From: CALOBA01 sp942491465
Lineage (GTDB): Bacteria; Pseudomonadota; Gammaproteobacteria; Chromatiales; Chromatiaceae
DNA: 32,346 bases
Reading direction: 5' to 3'
Assembly (NCBI GenBank): GCA_942491465.1
Contig: CALOBA010000024.1
Location: 1 to 32,346, forward strand
Below the pieces are notes generated by a model. It ran no database searches and was not told where the DNA came from. It saw only the letters and a list, made by a program, of their open reading frames with translations. Below are positions 16,655 through 23,947 of this stretch, piece after piece (position 1 is the first letter of the stretch; each line of letters starts with the position of its first letter). Made by a program: the position numbers and the translations under genes.

Positions 16655-17659
16655 ATGTCGACACCTGCACTGCGCGCCCGTGCCCTGCACAAGGTCTATA
16701 AGGGCGGCCTCAAGGCCCTGTGCGGCGTGGATCTGACCGTGGGCGAGGGCGATTTCTTCGCCCTGCTCGGGCCGAACGGGGCCGGCAAGTCGACGCTGAT
16801 CGGCATCGTCACCTCGCTGGTGCGCAAGACCTCGGGCAGCGTGGAGGTCTTCGGCCACGACCTGGACCGGGCGCCGGGCCGGGTCAAGGCGCTGCTCGGC
16901 GTCGTGCCCCAGGAGTTCAACTTCAACCTGTTCCTGCCGGTGCAGGAGGTGGTGATGAATCAGGCGGGCTACTTCGGCATCCCCCGCCACGAGGCGCGGG
17001 TGCGCACCGAGCGCCATCTCAAGCGCCTGGACCTCTGGGACCGGCGCGACAGCGAGATGCGCAGCCTCTCCGGCGGCATGAAGCGCCGACTGATGATCGC
17101 CCGCGCACTGGTGCACGAACCGCGGCTGCTGATCCTCGACGAGCCCACCGCCGGCGTCGACATCGAGATCCGCCGGGGCATGTGGGAGTACCTGCGCGAA
17201 CTCAACGCCGCCGGCACCACCATCATCCTGACCACGCACTATTTGGAGGAGGCCGAGAGCCTCTGCCGTCACATCGCCATCATCGACAAGGGCCGGGTGG
17301 AGACCACCACCGAGATCGGCACCCTGCTCGGACAGCTGCACACCGAGACCTTCGTGCTCAACCTCAAGGGCCGGGTCGCGGAGCTGCCGGAGCTGGGGGG
17401 CTTCGTGCTGGAGCATATCGACGACAGCACGCTGGAGGTGGAGGTGGCCCGCGAGCACAGCATCAACGGCCTGTTCGAGGCCCTGTCGCGCAACGGCATC
17501 GAGGTGCTGAGCATGCGCAATAAGCAGAACCGGTTGGAGCGGCTGTTCCTCGACCTGGTGGATCGGCGCCGCGAGGAGCGAGGGGCCGCGGGACAGGGCC
17601 CAAGAGAGCAGGAGGCGGTGACCGCCGCGGCGCGCGCGCGCATCGGGAGGCCGACATGA
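16655..17659 (+). CDS. ABC transporter ATP-binding protein, YadG-like
   Basis: A 334-residue ATPase subunit of an ABC-2 type exporter. The start ATG 16655 follows GAGGAG. Walker A is GPNGAGKST (39-47), the Q-loop is VVPQEF, the signature is LSGGM (138-142), Walker B is LLILDEP (158-164) and the switch His is in TTHY. About 25 residues at the C-terminus are Arg/Ala-rich and look like a low-complexity extension. The stop overlaps the permease start (ATGATG), so the subunits are translationally coupled. YadGH-like exporters have no firmly assigned substrate. Confidence 0.93.
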   Translation: MSTPALRARALHKVYKGGLKALCGVDLTVGEGDFFALLGPNGAGKSTLIGIVTSLVRKTSGSVEVFGHDLDRAPGRVKALLGVVPQEFNFNLFLPVQEVVMNQAGYFGIPRHEARVRTERHLKRLDLWDRRDSEMRSLSGGMKRRLMIARALVHEPRLLILDEPTAGVDIEIRRGMWEYLRELNAAGTTIILTTHYLEEAESLCRHIAIIDKGRVETTTEIGTLLGQLHTETFVLNLKGRVAELPELGGFVLEHIDDSTLEVEVAREHSINGLFEALSRNGIEVLSMRNKQNRLERLFLDLVDRRREERGAAGQGPREQEAVTAAARARIGRPT

Positions 17660-18435
17660 TGGGGCTCTACGGGCGCTGGTGGATCGCCTTCATGACGCTG
17701 ATGCAGAAGGAGGTCATGCGCTTCAGCCGCATCTGGGTGCAGACCGTGCTGCCGTCGGCCATCACCACCGCGCTCTACTTCATCGTCTTCGGCCGCTTGA
17801 TCGGCGAGCGCATCGGGCCGATGCAGGGGCTGGCCTATATCGACTTTGTCGTCCCCGGGCTGGCGCTGATGGCGGTGATCACCAACAGCTACTCCAACGT
17901 CGTCTCCAGCTTCTACAGCAGCAAGTTCTCGCGCTATGTGGAGGAGCTGCTGGTCTCGCCGGTGCCGGATGCGATCATCCTCGCCGGCTATGTGGCCGGC
18001 GGCGTCGCCCGCGGCCTGGTGGTGGGGCTGGTGGTCATGCTCGTGGCGACGCTGTTCACCACGGTCTCGGTGCATAGCTGGCCGGTGACGCTGGCGGTGT
18101 TCGTCATGACCGCCGTGCTGTTTGCATTGGGCGGCTTCATCAACGCCGTCTACGCCAACAGCTTCGACGACATCTCCGTGGTGCCGACCTTTGTGCTCAC
18201 GCCGCTGACCTATCTGGGGGGCGTGTTCTATTCCGTCAGCCTGCTGCCGGAGCCCTGGCAGACCCTGTCCCTGGCCAATCCGGTCCTGTACATGATCAAC
18301 GCCTTCCGCTACGGCCTGCTCGGGGTCAGCGACATCCCGCTGTGGATCGCCTTTGCCACCAGCTTCGGCTTCATCGTGGCCCTGGTCTGGTATGCGCTCT
18401 ACCTGTTGCGCAACGGGATCGGCATCAAGACCTGA
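17656..18435 (+). CDS. ABC-2 type transporter permease, YadH-like
   Basis: A 259-residue inner-membrane permease with six hydrophobic helices, including SAITTALYFIVFGRLI near the N-terminus, a long intracellular turn with EELLVSPVPDAIILAGYV, and the family segment TPLTYLGGVFYSVSLLPEPW before the last helices. ATG 17656 overlaps the ATPase stop, and a second ATG at 17659 is an equally possible start. With the ATPase it makes a minimal half-transporter exporter. The next 249 bases contain no gene. Confidence 0.93.
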   Translation: MMGLYGRWWIAFMTLMQKEVMRFSRIWVQTVLPSAITTALYFIVFGRLIGERIGPMQGLAYIDFVVPGLALMAVITNSYSNVVSSFYSSKFSRYVEELLVSPVPDAIILAGYVAGGVARGLVVGLVVMLVATLFTTVSVHSWPVTLAVFVMTAVLFALGGFINAVYANSFDDISVVPTFVLTPLTYLGGVFYSVSLLPEPWQTLSLANPVLYMINAFRYGLLGVSDIPLWIAFATSFGFIVALVWYALYLLRNGIGIKT

Positions 18436-18684
18436 GCGCGGGGGGGCGCGACCAGGGCGCCCGCCGCCGCGCCGGCCGATCGAGCCGATCGAGAGGCTGC
18501 GCCGCACGGGTGGCGCAGGGCGCGCACCCGCCGGGGCACGACGGTGGTCGGGCGGCTATCGCCCTCGACGGCGCGCAGACTGGTCAAGCCTTGATCAAAG
18601 GCATTTGCCGCCCCGGCGGATCGGATCAAAATCGTCGGTCTTTATCCGCCCCCCACCGACCACTACCGCCCCGGAGAGACGCCC

Positions 18685-19668
18685 ATGTCCGACAAGGCCC
18701 CCTGGATCACCTACCGCCCCGAGCTGAAGGTGCTCGACTGCACCGTTCGCGATGGGGGGCTGGTGAATGCGCATCAGTTCAGCGACGCCTTCGTGCGCGC
18801 CTGCTACGACGCCTGCGTCGCCGCCGGTATCGACACCATGGAGATCGGCTACAAGAACTCGTCGAAGACCTTCCCGAAGGAGCGCTACGGGGCCTGGCGG
18901 CATTGCGACGAGGCCGACCTGCAGCGCGTCGTCGGCGACCACGACGCCGTGAAGACCGGGATGAAGCTCGCGGCCATGGCCGATGCCGGCAAGAGCGACT
19001 GGGAGACCCAACTGGTGCCCGCCGCCGAGAGCCCGCTGGACATGATCCGCGTCGCCTTCTATGCCCACCAGGTCTCCGAGGCGGTGGAGATGATCCGCCA
19101 TGCCGCCGAGCTGGGCTACGAGACCACGGCCAACCTGATGGCGGTCTCGAACATCACCGAGGCCGAGATCGACACGGTGCTGGAGGCGGTCCACGACACC
19201 CCGGCGAGCACCATGGTCATTGTCGACAGCTTCGGCTACCTGTATCGCGAGCAGGTCGACCGCCTCTACCGCAAGTACAGCGAGGCCATGGCCGGCACCG
19301 GCAAGGAGATCGGCATCCACGCCCACAACAACCAGCAGCTCGCCTTCGCCAACACCATCGAGGCCATCATCCTCGGCTGCAATCGGGTCGACTGCACCCT
19401 CTACGGCTTCGGCCGCGGTGCCGGCAACTGCCACACCGAGCTGCTGCTCGGCTTCCTGCGCAACCCGAAGTTCAACCTGCGCCCGATCATCGACGTCATC
19501 CAGCAGCACATCCTGCCCCTGCGCGAAAAGATCGAGTGGGGGCCGTTGCTGCCCTACAACCTCACCGGCCAGCTCAACCAGCACCCGCGCTCGGCCATCG
19601 AATGGCGCGAGGGCAAGACGCCGGACGACTTCGTCGCCTTCTACGACAAGGTGGTCTCCGACTCCTGA
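18685..19668 (+). CDS. HMGL-like aldolase catalytic-domain protein
   Basis: A 327-residue TIM-barrel protein of the HMGL/DRE-metallolyase superfamily (PF00682). The metal and substrate motif is DCTVRDGG (18-25) and the second metal ligand pair is HAHNN (212-216); YGFGRGAGNC near 246 is the usual glycine-rich loop. These enzymes cleave or form C-C bonds through a divalent-metal enolate, as in 4-hydroxy-2-oxovalerate aldolase or isopropylmalate synthase. It lacks the regulatory domain of the synthases and its exact substrate is unknown. The start ATG follows GGAGAG. It converges with the DUF2333 gene. Confidence 0.9.
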   Translation: MSDKAPWITYRPELKVLDCTVRDGGLVNAHQFSDAFVRACYDACVAAGIDTMEIGYKNSSKTFPKERYGAWRHCDEADLQRVVGDHDAVKTGMKLAAMADAGKSDWETQLVPAAESPLDMIRVAFYAHQVSEAVEMIRHAAELGYETTANLMAVSNITEAEIDTVLEAVHDTPASTMVIVDSFGYLYREQVDRLYRKYSEAMAGTGKEIGIHAHNNQQLAFANTIEAIILGCNRVDCTLYGFGRGAGNCHTELLLGFLRNPKFNLRPIIDVIQQHILPLREKIEWGPLLPYNLTGQLNQHPRSAIEWREGKTPDDFVAFYDKVVSDS

Positions 19669-19683
19669 TCGGTTGCATCCTTT

Positions 19684-19712
19684 GCGCCTTCGCGGCTAAT
19701 GCCGGAAGGCGC
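19684..19712. terminator. Hairpin between convergent genes, possible bidirectional terminator
   Basis: GCGCCTTC at 19684-19691 pairs perfectly with GAAGGCGC at 19705-19712, and the stem can extend by three G-C pairs with a one-base bulge. It lies between the stops of the aldolase and DUF2333 genes. No T-run follows on either strand, so intrinsic termination is uncertain. Confidence 0.4.
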
Positions 19713-19724
19713 CCCCCCCCGCGG

Positions 19725-20810
19725 CTAACCCTGCTGCAACAACAACCGCAGGTCGATCACCGCCGCATTGACGCGGGCGATGTAGGAGCCGATGACCAAG
19801 GAGTGGTTGGCGAGCAGCCCGTAGCCACCGCCGTTGAGGACGATGGGGCTGTACATCGGCTTGATGGCGCCCTGCAGATCGCGGCTGATCTGGGCCACGC
19901 TCTCGCGGGCGTTCTTGTCCGCCAGCGCCGGCTCGAAGTCGATGGCGATGGCCTGCATGATGTGGGCGAAGGCCCAGCTGTAGCCGCGGGCGCAGTAGAA
20001 GACGTGGTCCACCTTATCGCCATCGATCTTCAAGGCCCCCTCGCCCGGCGCGGCGACGCCGAGGGCCGCGATCAGCTGCGGGTCGCCGACGCTGGAGGCC
20101 AGGCGCACACCGAAGTTGCCCAGGCGCTTCTCCACCAGGGCCAGGTAGTCGGCCAGGTTGTCCGGCCGCGGGTGGAATACCCCGTTGCGCAGCCCGTCGG
20201 TGCTCAGCTCGGTGAGATAGGCGCGCAGGGCGTCGATGCCCTTGCGGTACTCGTCCTCGGCCGCCGGCATGATCCAGGACTTGGGATCGATGGCGAACTG
20301 CAGGTCGGCCCGGCGCAGGTCCAGGTTCTCCACCGACTGGCTCTGGGCCCGCGTAAAGTCGTTGCGTATGGCCTGGAGCACATCGCGCAGGGCCATGACC
20401 ACGCCGCACTCCCAGCTCGGGCAATTGTCCATGAACACGCCGGGGGGCAGTCGGTCGTTGTGCAGCAGACCGCCGGGCTTCTCCAGCAGGGTCTCGGCGA
20501 TGCGGATGGTCGTCGCCGTGACCGTCGCACCGGGCACCGGCCGACCCCCGACGGCCGCGGTCTCAGCGCGGGTCGCCTCGGCCACGTCGAAGGCCGGGGG
20601 CTGGTTGCACCAATACAGCGCTATCCCGCTCAGCCCCACCAAGGTCACACCAACAACGCCTGCGAGCCCCCACAGCAGCCGCTTGCCGCGTCCGCCCCGC
20701 CGCCGGATCTGCCGGTCGCTGCTCGGCGGTAGGGCGCGCGGCGTGGGCTCTGCGCCCGCCGTTGCCTCGTCATCGACGGGGGCCTGATAGGGATCGCTCT
20801 TTCTGGACAT
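19725..20810 (-). CDS. DUF2333 family membrane-anchored protein
   Basis: A 361-residue protein from ATG 20810 (GAGG eight bases upstream). After a basic cytoplasmic N-terminus (RRRGGRGKR), one membrane helix spans about 44-67, and the rest is predicted periplasmic. Family hallmarks are LLEKPGGLLHNDRLPPGVFMDN, interrupted in this description at LLEKPGGLL, then PPGVFMDNCPSWECG and ALRDVLQAIRNDFTRAQSQS. The function of DUF2333 is unknown. It is a single transcription unit, converging with the aldolase gene. Confidence 0.88.
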   Translation of the reverse strand: MSRKSDPYQAPVDDEATAGAEPTPRALPPSSDRQIRRRGGRGKRLLWGLAGVVGVTLVGLSGIALYWCNQPPAFDVAEATRAETAAVGGRPVPGATVTATTIRIAETLLEKPGGLLHNDRLPPGVFMDNCPSWECGVVMALRDVLQAIRNDFTRAQSQSVENLDLRRADLQFAIDPKSWIMPAAEDEYRKGIDALRAYLTELSTDGLRNGVFHPRPDNLADYLALVEKRLGNFGVRLASSVGDPQLIAALGVAAPGEGALKIDGDKVDHVFYCARGYSWAFAHIMQAIAIDFEPALADKNARESVAQISRDLQGAIKPMYSPIVLNGGGYGLLANHSLVIGSYIARVNAAVIDLRLLLQQG

Positions 20811-20981
20811 GCTCTTAACCTCGTGCTGCGCAGGGCCATGACGCGTGCCGAGGCCGCGGCGATGGTCTTGCGCTGGATGATAGTTCAGAACATTAGCTGA
20901 TTCTTATGTTTACCGAATTGCGAAACGGCAAAACCATGGAGATTAGAGCGAATCGGAGTTGTGATCCCGTCTCCTGCCAGG

Positions 20982-21136
20982 CTAGTGCACCGCTGCGGAA
21001 GTCCCAAGACCGCCGGCATGCCCAATTGGCGCTGTGGGAGCGACTTGCAGTCGCGACTTCCGCGTCGCGGCGGTCGCGATTGCAAATCGCTCCCACAGCT
21101 ACGGGCGGTCTCGGAATTTTCGCGGCAAAGCGCTAG
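20982..21136. mobile_element. CTAG-bounded miniature element, copy 2 (155 bp)
   Basis: It runs from CTAG 20982-20985 to CTAG 21133-21136. Outer ends are imperfect inverted repeats (CTAGTGCACCGCTGCGGAAG and the complement of AATTTTCGCGGCAAAGCGCTAG's end). An inner pair of 23-base arms, each starting GTGGGAGCGA, matches at 21 of 23 positions. It differs from copy 3 at only two bases. The right CTAG provides the TAG stop codon of the CCA-adding enzyme gene. Confidence 0.88.
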
Positions 21137-22398
21137 TCGCCGCCGTGCCCGTCAGCGCGCAGCTCGGCGGTGATCGCCGCCAGGCGGGCACGTCGGATCA
21201 GCTCCGGGATCTCGGGCGGCGCCGGCGCCGCGGCGGCGATGGCGCGCACATCCACGGCGTTGACCGCGGCGGCCAGCGTGCGCCAGCGCCGGCCCTGAAC
21301 ATAGTCGCGGTCGGCATAACCGGTGCGCCCGCGGAAGTCCGCCTCGCAGGCGATCAGCATCTCCTCGAAGCGCTCCGGGCGGCGGAACAGGTCGGCCCCG
21401 GCGAAGACCTTGAGCACGCTCTTCGGACGCAGATCGGCGACCTTGTGCACCAGACCGTGCCAGCGCGCGGTGATGCGGGCCAGCTCGCGGTGGCGGTTGG
21501 GGACGCGGAAACGCTCGCAGACGCCTTCGAGCAGCTCGACGCTGCGCTCCTCGTGGCCGTGATGCCCGGGCAGGATCTCCGCCGGCGTGGTGCCCTTGCC
21601 CAGGTCGTGGCACAGGGCCGCGAAGCGGATCTCCACCGCCGGGGACAGCCGGGCGGCCATATCCAGCACCAGCATCACATGCACGCCGGTATCGATCTCC
21701 GGGTGCCACTTGGCCGGCTGCGGCACGCCCCAGAGCCGATCCAGCTCGGGCAGCAGCCGTGCCAGGGCACCGCAGTCGCGCAGGACCTCGAAGAAGCGCG
21801 ACGGTTGGTCCTCGCCGAGGGCCTTGGCCATCTCCTGCCAGACCCGTTCCGGCACCAGGGCGTCGACCTCGCCGGCGGCGACCATGTTGCGCATCAGCGC
21901 CATGGTCTCGTCGGCCACGGCGAAGCCGAGCGCGGCAAAGCGGGCGGCGAAACGGGCGACGCGCAGGATGCGCACCGGGTCCTCGGCAAAGGCCGGCGAG
22001 ACATGCCGCAGCAGCCGCCCATCGAGGTCGGCCAGGCCGCCGTAGGGATCGACGATGCGCCCGTCCGCGGCCTCGGCCAGGGCGTTGATGGTGAGGTCGC
22101 GGCGCTCCAGGTCCTGCTCCAGCGTCACCGACGGGTCGGCGTGGACCTCGAAGCCGTGGTAGCCCGGCGCGGTCTTGCGCTCGGTGCGGGCGAGCGCGTA
22201 CTCGTCCTTGGTCTCGGGATGCAGAAAGACCGGGAAGTCCTTGCCGACCTGCTTGAAGCCGCGCGCGAACATCTCCGCCGGGGTCGCGCCGACGACGACA
22301 TAGTCGCGTTCGTACACGTTCCGACCAAGCAGGCCGTCGCGGACGGCGCCGCCGACCAGATAGACGTCGAGGCCGTCTGTGGCCGTGCTCGTACTCAC
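21133..22398 (-). CDS. cca: CCA-adding enzyme (tRNA nucleotidyltransferase) with HD domain
   Basis: A 421-residue class II nucleotidyltransferase that builds or repairs the 3' CCA of tRNA. The start is GTG 22398, with GGAG nine bases upstream. Nucleotidyltransferase motifs are GGAVRD (16-21), ERDYVVVG (30-37, acidic pair Glu/Asp) and RRDLTINA (99-106), followed by the RNA-binding region EDPVRILRVARFAARF. The HD phosphohydrolase motif CHDLGKG (263-269) places it with the multifunctional enterobacterial type. The TAG stop is formed by the CTAG boundary of a miniature element directly downstream. Confidence 0.95.
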   Translation of the reverse strand: MSTSTATDGLDVYLVGGAVRDGLLGRNVYERDYVVVGATPAEMFARGFKQVGKDFPVFLHPETKDEYALARTERKTAPGYHGFEVHADPSVTLEQDLERRDLTINALAEAADGRIVDPYGGLADLDGRLLRHVSPAFAEDPVRILRVARFAARFAALGFAVADETMALMRNMVAAGEVDALVPERVWQEMAKALGEDQPSRFFEVLRDCGALARLLPELDRLWGVPQPAKWHPEIDTGVHVMLVLDMAARLSPAVEIRFAALCHDLGKGTTPAEILPGHHGHEERSVELLEGVCERFRVPNRHRELARITARWHGLVHKVADLRPKSVLKVFAGADLFRRPERFEEMLIACEADFRGRTGYADRDYVQGRRWRTLAAAVNAVDVRAIAAAAPAPPEIPELIRRARLAAITAELRADGHGGD

Positions 22399-22571
22399 CT
22401 AAGGTATCTCCGGGACTGTGAAGGGATGGCGCAGAAGACGCAGCGTCGAGGGCGCGCGGGGATTTGCCCGTGCTCCCGGCGCAAAATCCGGGTTTTAGGA
22501 TTCGGCACTGCACCGATTGGCCTTAGAATGCCGACATCATCCGTCGCTGTCACCTGGGAGATTGCCCCGAA

Positions 22572-23063
22572 ATGGCCCGCCTGTTTGGATCTTTACTGCT
22601 GCTCGCCGTGCTCGCTTACGGCATCTATCCCTACTACAGCGTCTATCGCATCGACGTGGCGCTCGGCAAGCCGGAGGCCAAGGCCCTGTTGCCGTATCTG
22701 GATCTGCCGGCCATCCGCGCCGGCTACAAGCAGCGTCTCGGCGGCACCGTCAATCGCTTCGTGCCCAAGGGCGACAGCGAGGGCGACCGCGCCCTGGGCT
22801 GGCTGGCGGACAATCTGGCGCAGCTCGGCGATACCGCGCTCGATCAGGTCATCACGCTGGACTGGGTGCGCAGGCAGATACAGGACGCCGCCGCCCGCGG
22901 GACGGTGCAGCGTCCGGCGAACTTCCTCTCCGCCATCGATTTCGCCTTCTTCGAGTCCTGGAACCGGTTTGTGATCCGCCTGGGGGAACTCGGGCAGGAC
23001 CCGACCCATATGGTGCTGACGCTGGAGGGGGCCGAGTGGAAGGTCACCGACCTGATCCGCTGA
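22572..23063 (+). CDS. DUF2939 family protein, membrane-anchored
   Basis: A 163-residue protein with an N-terminal hydrophobic helix (residues 3-20, LFGSLLLLAVLAYGIYPYY) that acts as anchor or signal. The Tyr-rich turn PYYSVYRIDVAL followed by YLDLPAIRAGYKQRL is typical of DUF2939, whose function is unknown. The remainder is predicted extracytoplasmic and ends in a conserved-looking WKVTDLIR. It is seven bases upstream of rsmA, so the two are probably co-transcribed, and it diverges from cca. Confidence 0.8.
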   Translation: MARLFGSLLLLAVLAYGIYPYYSVYRIDVALGKPEAKALLPYLDLPAIRAGYKQRLGGTVNRFVPKGDSEGDRALGWLADNLAQLGDTALDQVITLDWVRRQIQDAAARGTVQRPANFLSAIDFAFFESWNRFVIRLGELGQDPTHMVLTLEGAEWKVTDLIR

Positions 23064-23070
23064 GCCGGTC

Positions 23071-23889
23071 ATGACCACCACCGCGGGCCATCGCCCGCGC
23101 AAGCGCTTCGGCCAGAACTTCCTGCACGATCCCGGCGTCATCGCCCGGATCGTCGCCGCCGTCGCCCCGCGCCCCGGTCAGCACCTGGTCGAGATCGGTC
23201 CCGGCCGCGGCGCCATCACCGAGGGCCTGCTGCGTGCCGCCGGCAGCCTGGACGTTATCGAGCTGGACCGGGACCTGGTGGGTCCGCTGGCCGAGCGGCT
23301 CGGTACCCTGGGGGCCCTGCGGGTGCACGGCGCCGATGCGCTGCGATTCGACCTCTGCGGGCTGTTGCCGGAGGCCTCGGCAGCGCGGCTGCGGGTGGTG
23401 GGCAACCTGCCCTACAACATCTCCACGCCGCTGCTGTTCCGCTTTCTGGATCAGGCCGCCTGCATCGACGACCTGCACCTGATGCTGCAGAAGGAGGTGG
23501 TCGAGCGCATCATCGCCGGCCCCGGCAGCAAGACCTACGGCCGGCTGTCGGTGATGGTACAGAGCCGCTGCCGCTGCGATCGGCTGCTCAATGTCGGCCC
23601 CGGCGCCTTCACGCCGGCGCCGAGGGTGGACTCCGCCGTGGTCCGGCTGGTCCCGCAACGCCCGCCGCAGCCGGCGATCGATGATCCCGCGCTGCACGCG
23701 CGCATCGTCGCCGCGGCCTTCGCCAAGCGCCGCAAGACCCTGCGCAACGCCCTCGCCGGGCTGATCGACACCGACATGATGAGCGCCGTCGGCATCGATC
23801 CGACCGCCCGCGCCGAAACCCTGGCCGTCGCCGACTTTGCCCGGCTCGCCAACCATGCCGGCGCTTGCAATGTCGGCGAAAAACCCTGA
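23071..23889 (+). CDS. rsmA: 16S rRNA dimethyladenosine transferase RsmA (KsgA)
   Basis: A 272-residue SAM-dependent methyltransferase that dimethylates two adjacent adenines in helix 45 of 16S rRNA during small-subunit maturation. It opens with PRKRFGQNFL (9-18). The SAM motif is VEIGPGRGAIT (40-50), the acidic residue after strand 2 is in VIELDRD, and the catalytic NLPYNIS is at 112-118. The C-terminal helical domain has AFTPAPRVDSAVV and FAKRRKTLRN, as in the family. The start ATG is seven bases after the DUF2939 stop. Gene order differs from the common pdxA-rsmA-apaG arrangement. Confidence 0.96.
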   Translation: MTTTAGHRPRKRFGQNFLHDPGVIARIVAAVAPRPGQHLVEIGPGRGAITEGLLRAAGSLDVIELDRDLVGPLAERLGTLGALRVHGADALRFDLCGLLPEASAARLRVVGNLPYNISTPLLFRFLDQAACIDDLHLMLQKEVVERIIAGPGSKTYGRLSVMVQSRCRCDRLLNVGPGAFTPAPRVDSAVVRLVPQRPPQPAIDDPALHARIVAAAFAKRRKTLRNALAGLIDTDMMSAVGIDPTARAETLAVADFARLANHAGACNVGEKP

Positions 23890-23947
23890 AATCTCCCCAT
23901 CCATTTGACCGTTTCGGCGTCAACGTGGCCCAAAACCGGAGAGACGC

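Noticed and set aside
18342..20732. Long plus-strand open frame of about 796 codons
   Set aside because: It overlaps the aldolase gene in another frame and the DUF2333 gene in antisense; composition is Arg/Ala/Gly-rich with no domain, as expected of antisense frames in GC-rich DNA.
23860..23947. Possible sigma-32 heat-shock promoter before lon (CTTGCAA and CCCCAT)
   Set aside because: The two boxes are 24 bases apart, well outside the usual spacing of about 13-17, so the match is probably chance.
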